Below are positions 1 to 6,844 of a stretch of DNA of 17,158 nucleotides, piece by piece (position 1 is the stretch's first letter; each line of letters starts with the position of its first letter). This stretch comes from JAIBDK01 sp965261915 (GTDB taxonomy: Bacteria > Pseudomonadota > Gammaproteobacteria > Arenicellales > Poriferihabitantaceae): assembly GCA_965261915.1 (NCBI GenBank), contig CBDHDW010000003.1, forward strand, positions 1-17,158, in the 5' to 3' direction. Made by a program: the position numbers and the translations under genes. Below the pieces are notes generated by a model that saw only the letters and a list, made by a program, of their open reading frames with translations, was not told the origin of the DNA and made no database searches.

Positions 1-943
1 CAAAGATGGTGCCAAGGCCATAACAAAAGCACTTGAGAAAGAGTGGCCAAAAGTGAAGTTAGACGAGAAATATGCGTCTCGTCATTTCAGCGACCGAATT
101 GATCTTCGTTGGTCTAAGGGGTTGGATCCGCTTCGGATGATGCTAATCGCTTCCCGCGAGGTGGGCGAAATGTTTGCCGGTAAACTGCAAAGATCGAAGG
201 CGAAGAAAGGGTTATTGAAGCGACAAGCTCTCATAATCCTTCATCTGCGCGCCTGTCGGACCACTCTTGAAATACTAACTTTGATTGAAAACGGATTTCC
301 AGACGGAGCTTATGCGCGATGGCGCACTCTCTATGAAATCACAGTGGTTGCCTTCTTTCTCTTTCGCCACGGTGATGAGGCTGCAAAACGCTATTTAGAT
401 CATGATGTTGTCAGCACACGCGAGACGTTGAAGAATAAATACAATTTTGCGGGACAGAAATATGATCCTGCGAAACTTGAGGGCGAGGCAAGAGAGATTG
501 AGAAAGATTTTCAGGCTGTTGTGCAAAAATTCGGAACGCCTTTTGCCGGACCTTACGGTTGGGCTGCGGGTAGTCTGAGTAAGAAGAGCCCACGCTTCCA
601 AGACCTCGAACAAGCAATAGATTGGGGTGCACTTCCTCCCGAGTACAAACAATCCAGTCTCATGGTTCATGCGGGTAGCGCAGGCGCATTGAGAACGCTG
701 GGCACGATAGGGGATGATAGGATCATTCATGCTGGTGCGACCAATGCGGGACTAGACACCCCAGCCATCAGTACCGCATCCTCGTTACTGCAGATCACTG
801 CTCTGATCTTTCCAGACCCCAACCAGTTAGAAACCGTAGCTCAAATGCAGAGTCTGATTTTTCTGCGTGACAAGGTAGTGAAGGAGTGTAGTAAAGCTGC
901 TCGGAAGCTAGAAAGGGATGAGTTAAAAATTCGTGCCGACTAA
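1..943 (+). CDS. DUF5677-like protein, 3' part (cut by window edge)
   Basis: The window opens inside this gene; the reading frame starts at base 2 and ends with TAA at 941-943. The visible part equals residues 100-412 of the complete copy at 6923-8161 and includes the whole putative DUF5677 region. The ATG at base 53 is an internal codon with no ribosome binding site, so it should not be taken as the start. The gene faces the minus-strand methyltransferase gene across an 84-bp gap. Its function is unknown; see the complete copy for the domain description. Confidence 0.85.
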   Translation, partial: KDGAKAITKALEKEWPKVKLDEKYASRHFSDRIDLRWSKGLDPLRMMLIASREVGEMFAGKLQRSKAKKGLLKRQALIILHLRACRTTLEILTLIENGFPDGAYARWRTLYEITVVAFFLFRHGDEAAKRYLDHDVVSTRETLKNKYNFAGQKYDPAKLEGEAREIEKDFQAVVQKFGTPFAGPYGWAAGSLSKKSPRFQDLEQAIDWGALPPEYKQSSLMVHAGSAGALRTLGTIGDDRIIHAGATNAGLDTPAISTASSLLQITALIFPDPNQLETVAQMQSLIFLRDKVVKECSKAARKLERDELKIRAD

Positions 944-1027
944 TCATCTTCAGTTCTTCTGAAACTGCCCACTACAGCGGGGTAAGTCCACCTAGTTTGC
1001 CCAGTTGGGGTCTGATACGGCTCAGTG
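944..1027. other. Gap between convergent DUF5677 and methyltransferase genes
   Basis: Both flanking genes end here, so a transcription terminator is expected. The only pairing I see is weak: TTCAG at about 947-951 with CTGAA five bases later, and a CCCA/TGGG pair at about 1000-1009, neither followed by a clear T-run. This gap is also the left edge of the AT-rich restriction-modification module. I see no gene and no convincing direct repeat marking an insertion. Confidence 0.4.
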
Positions 1028-2431
1028 CTAAATCATACGCTCAGCCCTACGTCCCTTAACTGGGTCAGCCGCTCGCTTTTTTAGAATAATCACACTTTCG
1101 CGCGTCATCGTTTTAGTTTTATCTCCAACGACATTTGTGGCACTAACCATTCTTGGCATTCGCTTGTTGGGGATATTACGATACATAATGGACTTTAATT
1201 CAATGCCGTTTTCTTCTACTAATTCAGCTATGATTTGGTCAGTATGAAGCTTAACCCCTTTCACAATTCTGGAGGCCGTAACAAGTACAAAATAGCCACC
1301 AGATTTCAAGTAAAACTCGGATTTTATCAGCACTTTATCTAAGTCAATATAAAAAGAGAGGATGTCCTTAAGACGTTTTACCAACTTGGTTTTTTCTTTT
1401 CCCTCAGCTTCCACAATCATTGCATTAAATTGGGTAATTACCCCACAAAGAGTGATCGATTTTTTTACAATTTCATCGTCAACGGATACTTGAATAGTTT
1501 TTCCACCCAGTAACTCAGTGTCCAAATGCGCTATAGATCGAGTTGGGTCTATTGGAGAAATAAGCCCTAACCATTGAGACGATAGTCGAGAAAATTGACC
1601 ATAAGCCACAGTGGTTTTTGAATCACCGTAGGGAGGGGATGTAACAATAAGATCAACGGACCCTTTTTTAATTGTTTTTTGAAATTCAGTAGATGAACCA
1701 TTCAAAACCACACAGCTGGGTTTTTTGCGGTCTTTGAAAAAAGTAGCATAGGTAGCAGAACTATTGATGTTGTATTGAACTGCCTTGTGAAAATAATCCC
1801 AAACAAATTCATGGGTAATATTTCGTTCTAACTTTTTTAGATCGCGGTGCATTTTAAAGCCAGAGTGCTTGCAGTTAGAAATCTCTCGTAAGATTTTACT
1901 AAAGGCCACCAAAAAAAAATTACGGATATGTTCATCGGCCTGTTCGGAAATTAAATATGATAACTTCGAAAGATGAACTATTGCGGTACTTGAATACCAG
2001 AATTCAATGTTTGGAAATGACATATTTTTGAATTTTAGGTCAGTATTTTTGTAATTATCTTCTATAATTTTAAATTGATCAGTTAGTTGAGTTTGATCGT
2101 AAATGGTTGTTTTTACTTTTGCAATCAGGTTGGCTAGAGGGTTTAATTCAATACCTATTGATCGTCTATTTAGGAGCGTGCACTCAACGCTAGTTGTTCC
2201 TGAACCATTAAAAATATCGAGAACCAAATCGCCCTCACTAGAATATTGAGAAACTACCTTACGTACTAATTGAGGAATAAAGATAGCTGGGTAATTATGA
2301 AGGCGATGCGTGTATGTCTTTGTTTCACACTTGGCAAAATCCCAGTTTTCAATCCATGACCTCACATCATTTTCAATACTGTACTGGTTTTCGTCGGCAA
2401 CCCATTCTGATATTTTTAATATTTCTGACAA
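1028..2431 (-). CDS. Type II DNA methyltransferase (TSPPY class, amino-methylating)
   Basis: Protects the plasmid and host DNA by transferring a methyl group from S-adenosylmethionine to the exocyclic amino group of a base in the recognition site. The SAM-binding motif I, DIFNGSGTT, is at about residues 72-80 and the catalytic motif IV, TSPPY, at about 264-268. Motif I therefore precedes motif IV, with about 190 residues between. TSPPY is typical of N4-cytosine enzymes but does not exclude N6-adenine. The start chosen is TTG at 2431 (467 residues), because AAGGAG at 2438-2443 lies 6 bases before it; the TTG at 2437 directly abuts that site and is too close. The gene diverges from the controller and endonuclease genes, the usual layout for a C-regulated system. 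It is strongly AT-rich compared with the plasmid backbone. The specificity cannot be read from the sequence. Confidence 0.9.
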   Translation of the reverse strand: MSEILKISEWVADENQYSIENDVRSWIENWDFAKCETKTYTHRLHNYPAIFIPQLVRKVVSQYSSEGDLVLDIFNGSGTTSVECTLLNRRSIGIELNPLANLIAKVKTTIYDQTQLTDQFKIIEDNYKNTDLKFKNMSFPNIEFWYSSTAIVHLSKLSYLISEQADEHIRNFFLVAFSKILREISNCKHSGFKMHRDLKKLERNITHEFVWDYFHKAVQYNINSSATYATFFKDRKKPSCVVLNGSSTEFQKTIKKGSVDLIVTSPPYGDSKTTVAYGQFSRLSSQWLGLISPIDPTRSIAHLDTELLGGKTIQVSVDDEIVKKSITLCGVITQFNAMIVEAEGKEKTKLVKRLKDILSFYIDLDKVLIKSEFYLKSGGYFVLVTASRIVKGVKLHTDQIIAELVEENGIELKSIMYRNIPNKRMPRMVSATNVVGDKTKTMTRESVIILKKRAADPVKGRRAERMI

Positions 2432-2437
2432 AATCAA

Positions 2438-2534
2438 CTCCTTATTTTACCTGTTTTTAGTCACCCATACATGACACCAACCAGTATCTAATTGGTTATC
2501 CTAACATTATCAACTGTAAAAGGAATTAACCATA
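2438..2534. promoter_or_regulatory. Divergent promoter/operator region between methyltransferase and C gene
   Basis: This 97-bp AT-rich gap must hold the promoters of both the methyltransferase (leftward) and the controller-endonuclease pair (rightward). A 19-bp inverted repeat at 2479-2497 has arms AACCA and TGGTT around a 9-base centre. An imperfect symmetry overlaps it (TTGGTTA at 2492-2498 against TTATCAA at about 2507-2513). These are candidate C-protein operators (C-boxes), which in known systems sit at the C promoter and mediate activation followed by repression. ATGACA at 2471-2476 could be a -35 element, with a weak GGTTAT 17 bases on. The ribosome binding site for the C gene is AAAGGA at about 2519-2524. 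The operator assignment rests on position and symmetry only. Confidence 0.5.
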
Positions 2535-2774
2535 ATGAGTAAAAAAAGCACAACAACACCCTTACAAAAAATGATTGTCAATAATGTGCGTCGTTTCCGT
2601 CGTGATAAAGGCTGGGAACAAGTCGATCTAGCAGCTGCTATTGAGGTTAGCCGATCACATATATCCAACATAGAAGCTGGTAATGGCTGCTACTCAATAA
2701 AACGGCTCGAAAAAATAGCAGAGGTATTCAACTGTCACCCCCGCGATTTTTTCAACAAAATTGGAGAAGGGTAA
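2535..2774 (+). CDS. Restriction-modification controller (C) protein, Xre-type HTH
   Basis: A 79-residue DNA-binding protein of the Xre/HTH_3 family, the usual size for C proteins of type II systems. The helix-turn-helix covers about residues 14-66, with QVDLAAAIEVS as the first helix and turn and SRSHISNIEAGN as the recognition helix region. In known systems a C dimer binds operators upstream of its own gene. It delays endonuclease expression until methylation is established in a new host, then caps it. Its position between the divergent methyltransferase and the endonuclease, with its stop codon overlapping the endonuclease start (TAATG at 2772-2776), fits that role well. Start ATG at 2535 has AAAGGA about 10 bases upstream. 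Confidence 0.88.
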   Translation: MSKKSTTTPLQKMIVNNVRRFRRDKGWEQVDLAAAIEVSRSHISNIEAGNGCYSIKRLEKIAEVFNCHPRDFFNKIGEG

Positions 2775-3517
2775 TGAACGAGAGAAAATTATTTATAAAG
2801 GCTTTTAAGGAAGTCAAAAGTATAGGTTTTATGCAAACGAATCGAACGGGAAACACTGGAATTGGAAAAACGCTCGAAGACTGCATGAATGTAAAGGAAA
2901 ATAATATAGATGCTCCTGATTTGCATGGTTTTGAGATCAAGAGCCAGAGGGCTCTTTCTGCCTCTTATGTGACTCTTTTCACAAAGGCACCAACCTTTCC
3001 ACTTAAGGCAAATACATACCTTAGGGTAAAATATGGAACGCCAGATAGAAAAGCACCAGAAATGAAGGTACTTCACACTTCTATGTTTTCTCAGCATTTT
3101 AACAATCACAAAAGTGGATATGGATTTAGGATAGACCGAGATGATACTAATCGAAAATTGAGATTAGCAGTTATAAATTATGCAACCAGCGAGCATGAGA
3201 ATGAAAATATTTATTGGTCTTATGATGTGCTGGAAAACATTATAAACCACAAGTTGACCAATTTGGCTTTTGTTCAAGCAGATATTGAAAAAAGGGATGG
3301 TGCGGAGTTTTTTAACTTCAAACGCTGCACATTATTCAATGGAGCAAGTTTTGATAAGTTTCTGATTATGTTGTCGGAAAATAAAATCCAATTTGACATC
3401 AGAATCGGGGTTTTTCGGAAGGGAAATAGTGCGGGAAAGTCGCATGATCATGGCAGTGGCTTTCGTGTGAAAAAACAAAATATAGCAGAATTATTTGACT
3501 TCGTGGAAGAGTTCTAG
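2774..3517 (+). CDS. Type II restriction endonuclease, MvaI/BcnI-like family
   Basis: A 247-residue enzyme expected to cut unmethylated DNA at the site protected by the neighbouring methyltransferase. The N-terminal signature TGNTGIGKTLED (residues 25-36), followed by a PD...ExK nuclease core with P48-D49 and E54-I-K56, matches my knowledge of the MvaI/BcnI family. Those enzymes act as monomers on short CC-N-GG-type sites, but the target of this one is not predictable from reading. The start ATG at 2774 overlaps the C gene stop by one base, and GGAGAAGG just upstream inside the C gene supplies the ribosome binding site, so translation is probably coupled. The gene is AT-rich like the methyltransferase. 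A HinfI-like or other PD-(D/E)xK enzyme is the main alternative. Confidence 0.85.
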   Translation: MNERKLFIKAFKEVKSIGFMQTNRTGNTGIGKTLEDCMNVKENNIDAPDLHGFEIKSQRALSASYVTLFTKAPTFPLKANTYLRVKYGTPDRKAPEMKVLHTSMFSQHFNNHKSGYGFRIDRDDTNRKLRLAVINYATSEHENENIYWSYDVLENIINHKLTNLAFVQADIEKRDGAEFFNFKRCTLFNGASFDKFLIMLSENKIQFDIRIGVFRKGNSAGKSHDHGSGFRVKKQNIAELFDFVEEF

Positions 3518-3560
3518 CGTCTGTGAGCGGCTATTTTAGGCTCGTGAAAAACAACGTCCC
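3518..3560. other. Short gap between convergent endonuclease and relaxase genes
   Basis: The endonuclease and relaxase genes end on either side of these 43 bases. GAGCGG at 3525-3530 is complementary to CCGCTC at 3564-3569, inside the end of the relaxase gene. The loop is over 30 bases, so it is a poor terminator. The composition switches here from AT-rich (left) to GC-rich (right), marking the right edge of the restriction-modification module. Confidence 0.4.
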
Positions 3561-4583
3561 TCACCGCTCCATCCCATAGCCATACCCGCGCTCCTGCTCC
3601 CTCTCCAACTCCTGTGTTTTCTCAACCTCACGCGCCTGCTCTTTGACCTGCTGATTGGCGGCATCGACGGTCGAAAAATCGGCCCCGCGCAACGCCGCAG
3701 ATAGCCCCGAGAGCGATTGCGCCGCCCCGTCCCGCACATGGCCGTAAGCCTCGACAAACCGCTCTCGCAATCCGCTGACCAGACCCCGCACTTCAACCAG
3801 CCGGTCCTGGGCTTTGCGCCACAGATCACCGGCGGCGGTTTCAATGCCGCGCCGCTCCATACCCCAGGCTTGCCAGCCAATATCGGGCAGCGGATCCCGA
3901 TCCAGTGCCACCGCATCGATCTCCAGCTTGTGCGCGGCCTCAGTGTCACCCCGCGCCACGGCCTGATCTTTCAGCTCCAGCTTTGCGTCGCGTTGTGCTT
4001 CAAGGCTGCGATGGTCAATCTCTTGGCTGGCTTCAATCTCGCGCAGATACCTATTCGCATGATCCGCCCAGCCCTGCCGCCAGCCCGCAAGCACCGCCTT
4101 GTTGTTCCATGCCCGTTCCTTGCCGCCGAACCCGCCTTCCCCAATGGCGCGGGTTGTGAGCATAATATGGGCATGGTGATTGCGCTGATCGCCTTCACCC
4201 CCGGGGGCATGAAGCGCAATATCGGCAATCATCCCCCGATCGACAAAGGCCTCTTGGACGAACGACCGCACCAGAGCCGCCCGCTGGGGGCCTGTCAGCT
4301 CGTGCGGCAGGGCCACAGTCACCTCACGGGCGACTTGGGCGTCCTTGCGCCGCTCAGTGGCCTCCACGGCGTTCCACAGGCCCGCACGGCCCCGCAGAGC
4401 CTCAGGCGTGCCCTCCGGGGCCAGTATCTCGCTATGCAGCACCCCGGAACGCTTGGAATAGTCATGCACCAGCCCTTGCCGGTGGTCAGGAATACGTTCT
4501 GCCGCACGATAGGCGGCGGCGGCTGTGGCACTGCGGCCGGAACTCCGCGAGATCATCTGGGCCGATAAATGATAAATTGCCAT
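3561..4583 (-). CDS. mobA: MobA/MobL-family relaxase (MobQ type)
   Basis: Nicks one strand at oriT, stays covalently attached to the 5' end through a tyrosine, and leads the strand into a recipient through a helper's type IV secretion channel. The protein begins MAIYHLSAQ, as MobA of RSF1010-like plasmids does. The likely catalytic tyrosine is Y25, in AAAAYRAAE. The metal-binding histidines are in NHHAHIML at about 135-142, with H125 just before. At 340 residues it is a relaxase domain plus a charged helical tail; there is no C-terminal primase as in RSF1010 MobA. I chose ATG at 4583 rather than an upstream ATG at 4730: homology begins here, and GGAGGT at 4594-4599 is a good ribosome binding site. 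The longer frame would run through the oriT region. It diverges from the two accessory mobilization genes. Confidence 0.9.
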   Translation of the reverse strand: MAIYHLSAQMISRSSGRSATAAAAYRAAERIPDHRQGLVHDYSKRSGVLHSEILAPEGTPEALRGRAGLWNAVEATERRKDAQVAREVTVALPHELTGPQRAALVRSFVQEAFVDRGMIADIALHAPGGEGDQRNHHAHIMLTTRAIGEGGFGGKERAWNNKAVLAGWRQGWADHANRYLREIEASQEIDHRSLEAQRDAKLELKDQAVARGDTEAAHKLEIDAVALDRDPLPDIGWQAWGMERRGIETAAGDLWRKAQDRLVEVRGLVSGLRERFVEAYGHVRDGAAQSLSGLSAALRGADFSTVDAANQQVKEQAREVEKTQELEREQERGYGYGMER

Positions 4584-4808
4584 GACAAGATAGACCTCCG
4601 TAATCAGTGCCAGAGGGCGCCAGCCCGCCACTCTCTGCCGGGTTAAGTCGCGCTCTGCCGTCCCAATGACCGCCCAACGGCAACGGGGAAGGCGTCGCCA
4701 TGGGGTTTTCCCCATTGAGACCTCACACATTACGCAGTAATGTATAAGTGAGCACTTAAAGTAAGTGTTATCACCCTAGCATATCAACAAGGACAGTTTC
4801 AACACCCC
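4584..4808. promoter_or_regulatory. Relaxase / accessory gene intergenic region with candidate oriT
   Basis: Origins of transfer of MobQ plasmids lie beside the relaxase gene, and this divergent gap is rich in hairpins. ATGGGG/CCCCAT around TTTT is at 4700-4715. ACATTAC/GTAATGT around GCA is at 4727-4743. TAAGTG occurs at 4745-4750 and 4762-4767, with its complement CACTTA between them at 4753-4758, so the middle arm could pair with either side. The second TAAGTG is followed at 4772-4777 by CACCCT. As I recall, the RSF1010-group nick region has a TAAGTG followed by a CCCT-containing stretch, which makes 4762-4777 the best candidate nick area. The gap must also carry the promoters of both flanking transcripts, which I could not place. 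Confidence 0.6.
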
Positions 4809-5075
4809 ATGACCCGCACCATTGACCAGCAAATCGCCGAGGCCGTGAACAAACTCCAGCGCCTCAAAACCAGAAAACGCACCAAGGACACCCGCCGCAA
4901 AATCATCGTCGGCGCGGTTGTTATCAAAGCGGCGTTCAAAGATCGGGCACTGGCGGAACGGCTTGTCGCGCTGCTGGAAACTGCCCTGACCCGGGACGTG
5001 GACATCCGCGATGCCGCCCCCCTGATCGCTGACCTGCGCAATGTCCTTGGCCAAACTGATGGAAAGGCCCCCTGA
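4809..5075 (+). CDS. TraD/MobC-like accessory mobilization protein
   Basis: A small basic protein of 88 residues. The segment RKRTKDTRRKIIVGAVV at about 22-38 resembles the conserved core of the short TraD proteins found next to relaxases on alphaproteobacterial plasmids. These are distinct from the large TraD coupling ATPase. Such proteins are thought to help relaxosome assembly at oriT, though their biochemistry is poorly known. The gene sits immediately beside the oriT-like region, diverges from the relaxase, and overlaps the next gene by one base (TGATG at 5073-5077). The ATG at 4809 is the start; the nearest Shine-Dalgarno-like sequence, AAGGA at 4789-4793, is about 15 bases upstream, longer than ideal. 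Confidence 0.7.
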   Translation: MTRTIDQQIAEAVNKLQRLKTRKRTKDTRRKIIVGAVVIKAAFKDRALAERLVALLETALTRDVDIRDAAPLIADLRNVLGQTDGKAP

Positions 5076-5596
5076 TGAAAAACCCAAAAGACCCGGTACA
5101 ACAACTCACCGATACCCTGACCCTGCTGCGGGTGGAAATTGCCGATGTGAAATCCCGCCAGATTACCGAAAAACAACTCAAACACCTGCACACTGCCCTC
5201 GAAAAGACGACGGGGCAGGTTGAAAAAGTCACTGAAAGCGCAGAAGCTGGTGCAGAGCGCGGTACAGCGCGTCTAGCCTCTGAGGTAGCCCATACCACCC
5301 AAAAGATCGAAGAGGCCACACAGCGCGCCATACGGGGCCTCTCAGAGGCATTGAGCACCGTCCATAGCAGTTACCTCTCCAGAAAACGCATGATTTACCT
5401 GCTTTTGCTCTTCTCAACCTTCTCCGGGGTGGCTCTGGGGGCCTTTCTGGCAGTTTGGATCGGAGATTACAAAATGGCCAAGGCGTTTGGTAAAAGTATC
5501 CAGGGGCCGGAAGCAGAGTGGTACTGCGAGCAGGCAGGGGGTCAGATATATGTTCCAGAGGGTGGACCCTTCTGCGGAATCCTGATTTTCAAATAA
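5075..5596 (+). CDS. Coiled-coil membrane protein, possible MobB-like mobilization factor
   Basis: A 173-residue protein. Residues about 8-95 are charged and heptad-like, consistent with a long helix or coiled coil. One strong membrane segment follows at about 107-129, preceded by the basic stretch SRKR. A short C-terminal tail contains two cysteines, at about residues 150 and 167. There is no signal peptide, so the coiled-coil part is probably cytoplasmic. I do not recognise a domain by sequence. MobB of RSF1010-type plasmids also has a membrane segment and helps link the relaxosome to the transfer channel. The overlap with the TraD-like gene and the position in the mobilization module suggest a comparable role, as an inference. 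Translation is probably coupled to the gene before it. Confidence 0.6.
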   Translation: MKNPKDPVQQLTDTLTLLRVEIADVKSRQITEKQLKHLHTALEKTTGQVEKVTESAEAGAERGTARLASEVAHTTQKIEEATQRAIRGLSEALSTVHSSYLSRKRMIYLLLLFSTFSGVALGAFLAVWIGDYKMAKAFGKSIQGPEAEWYCEQAGGQIYVPEGGPFCGILIFK

Positions 5597-5610
5597 TCTC
5601 AGAAAAAAAG

Positions 5611-5619
5611 TTATCCACA
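5611..5619 (+). promoter_or_regulatory. DnaA box
   Basis: TTATCCACA is a perfect match to the classic 9-base DnaA binding consensus. Its position about 100 bp upstream of the iterons and 220 bp upstream of repA supports use of host DnaA to load the replication machinery at the plasmid origin. Confidence 0.8.
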
Positions 5620-5717
5620 GGCAAACCCCGAAAATCCCTAGTGTTAACCTTAGTTACCTACGGAGTAGTGTTACGGATTCGAAATCGCCCTTGTTTTTAT
5701 GGCCGAAGTGGGTGTCA

Positions 5718-5820
5718 GGGTTCCGAAAGGGCCAAACTTGGGTTCCGAAAGGGCCAAACTTGGGTTCCGAAAGGGCCAAACGAGAATACGCTAAAAACAG
5801 GTTCCTAATAGGCCAAACTT
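5718..5820 (+). repeat. Iteron array (three 22-bp repeats plus one diverged copy)
   Basis: Three abutting direct repeats begin at 5718, 5740 and 5762. They share the core TTCCGAAAGGGCCAAACTT, and the third differs in its last two bases. A fourth copy at 5799-5820 matches 18 of 22 positions and starts 37 bp after the third. A 22-bp period is two helical turns, so bound initiators would lie on one face of the DNA. These are the likely RepA binding sites that start replication and, by handcuffing or titration, set copy number. The diverged copy nearest the gene may serve in repA autoregulation. Confidence 0.88.
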
Positions 5821-5836
5821 TTGGTAACAATAGATC

Positions 5837-6844
5837 ATGGCTTTACTACCCGACAGACATCCGCAAAAAGATTTCTTCATTCTCGACCTTTCAGACGTGG
5901 TGCCCAAGGATGATTTGGCATCCATGGAACATCCCTTGTTCTCACTCGCAACCAAACCAGATATGCGGCATTTGGAATACGGAAACGGCAAACATACACT
6001 GAAAATCATTCCTTCAGGCATCGGTCTGCCAACGATCTTCGACAAAGACATTCTGATATTCTGTATCAGCCAGCTCATGCACAGAAAAAACAGAGGTGAG
6101 AAGATCGGCGAGCGCGTCAGGTTCAGCGCACGAGAACTCTCAATAACAACTAATCGACAGATAGGTGGAGATCATTATAAACGCCTTGAGAAAGCTTTTC
6201 AGAGACTCATAGGTACAACTTTTACCACCAACATCCGAACGAATAACAAAATCGAAACACAGGTGTTTTCCCTCATTGATCGAGGCGGCTTTGTTCGCAC
6301 CGACGATGAAAAGTTCCGCCTTGATTACTGTGAACTTGTTCTGTCAGACTGGTTCATGCGGGCGATAGAAGCCAACGAAGTTGTCAGTATTTCGCAGGAC
6401 TATTTCCGCCTGCGCCGCCCGTTGGAACGCCGGATTTACGAGATTGGCCGCAAGCATTGCGGGGCGCAGAAGAAATGGAAGATCGGTCTCGCCAGGCTAC
6501 AGGAAAAAACCGGCAGCAACGCCCCCTTGAAAAAATTCCGCCTGAACATACGCCAAATTATTAGGGACAATCATACCCCGTTTTACAGGCTGGAACTGAC
6601 CAAAGATGATCTGGTGATCTACCGGCCCCGCACGTCCACAAAATCCCTTGCGCCTAACATTTCCCTGCCCGACTGGGCCGAAGATAAAGCCCGCGGGATC
6701 GCCCGCGAGAAAGGTTGGGACTATTACGCGATGCGCTCTAACTGGATGGCGTTTGCCAACGCTGAAACAGCCAAGGGCAACCCGCCAAAAAGCGCAGGCG
6801 CGGCTTTTGTCTCCTACTGTAAGAAGCAGGACAAGCAACGTTAA
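5837..6844 (+). CDS. repA: Plasmid replication initiator RepA (RPA family)
   Basis: Binds the iterons just upstream and opens the origin for plasmid replication. The 335-residue protein fits the RPA (replication initiator protein A) family known from proteobacterial plasmids. The diagnostic stretch is LRRPLERRIYEIGRKHCG at about 192-209, followed by WKIGLARLQEKTGS at 214-227, which probably forms part of a winged-helix DNA-binding domain. N-terminal residues 55-145, with FSARELSITTNRQIGG, may form the first winged helix. The last 60 residues are rich in W, K and A and resemble a separate helical tail. The start ATG at 5837 has only a weak ribosome binding site, which would keep expression low. 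It is the only replication gene in the unit. Confidence 0.88.
   Translation: MALLPDRHPQKDFFILDLSDVVPKDDLASMEHPLFSLATKPDMRHLEYGNGKHTLKIIPSGIGLPTIFDKDILIFCISQLMHRKNRGEKIGERVRFSARELSITTNRQIGGDHYKRLEKAFQRLIGTTFTTNIRTNNKIETQVFSLIDRGGFVRTDDEKFRLDYCELVLSDWFMRAIEANEVVSISQDYFRLRRPLERRIYEIGRKHCGAQKKWKIGLARLQEKTGSNAPLKKFRLNIRQIIRDNHTPFYRLELTKDDLVIYRPRTSTKSLAPNISLPDWAEDKARGIAREKGWDYYAMRSNWMAFANAETAKGNPPKSAGAAFVSYCKKQDKQR

Larger units (their letters stand above)
5597..5836. other. Plasmid replication origin (oriV) region
   Basis: This 240-bp gene-free stretch lies directly upstream of the initiator gene and has the parts of an iteron origin: a DnaA box near its left end, a tandem iteron array at 5718-5783 and a diverged fourth iteron at 5799-5820, next to the repA start. 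Between the DnaA box and the iterons are TAGTGTTA at 5639-5646 and again at 5666-5673, and several GTTA-containing words that may be further protein sites. No distinct AT-rich unwinding element stands out, apart from the A-run before the DnaA box. Confidence 0.8.

Noticed and set aside
395..730. 111-residue minus-strand frame inside the DUF5677 gene
   Set aside because: Antisense shadow; repeats at 7613-7948 and breaks up in the third copy together with the plus-strand gene.
3717..4568. 283-residue open frame on the plus strand, opposite the relaxase
   Set aside because: Antisense to a clear MobA/MobL gene, low-complexity and proline-rich, no ribosome binding site; a by-product of high GC. 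The same applies to 10935-11786.
4584..4730. 49-residue N-terminal extension of the relaxase from an ATG at 4730
   Set aside because: Family homology begins at MAIYHLSAQ (4583), which has GGAGGT upstream, and the extension lies in the hairpin-rich oriT region.
4936..5358. 140-residue minus-strand frame opposite the TraD-like and MobB-like genes
   Set aside because: Antisense shadow of two overlapping coding genes with sensible starts; no family features.
5718..5783. Short regular repeats that could suggest a CRISPR array
   Set aside because: The repeats abut without spacers, no cas genes are present, and they lie upstream of a replication initiator; they are iterons.
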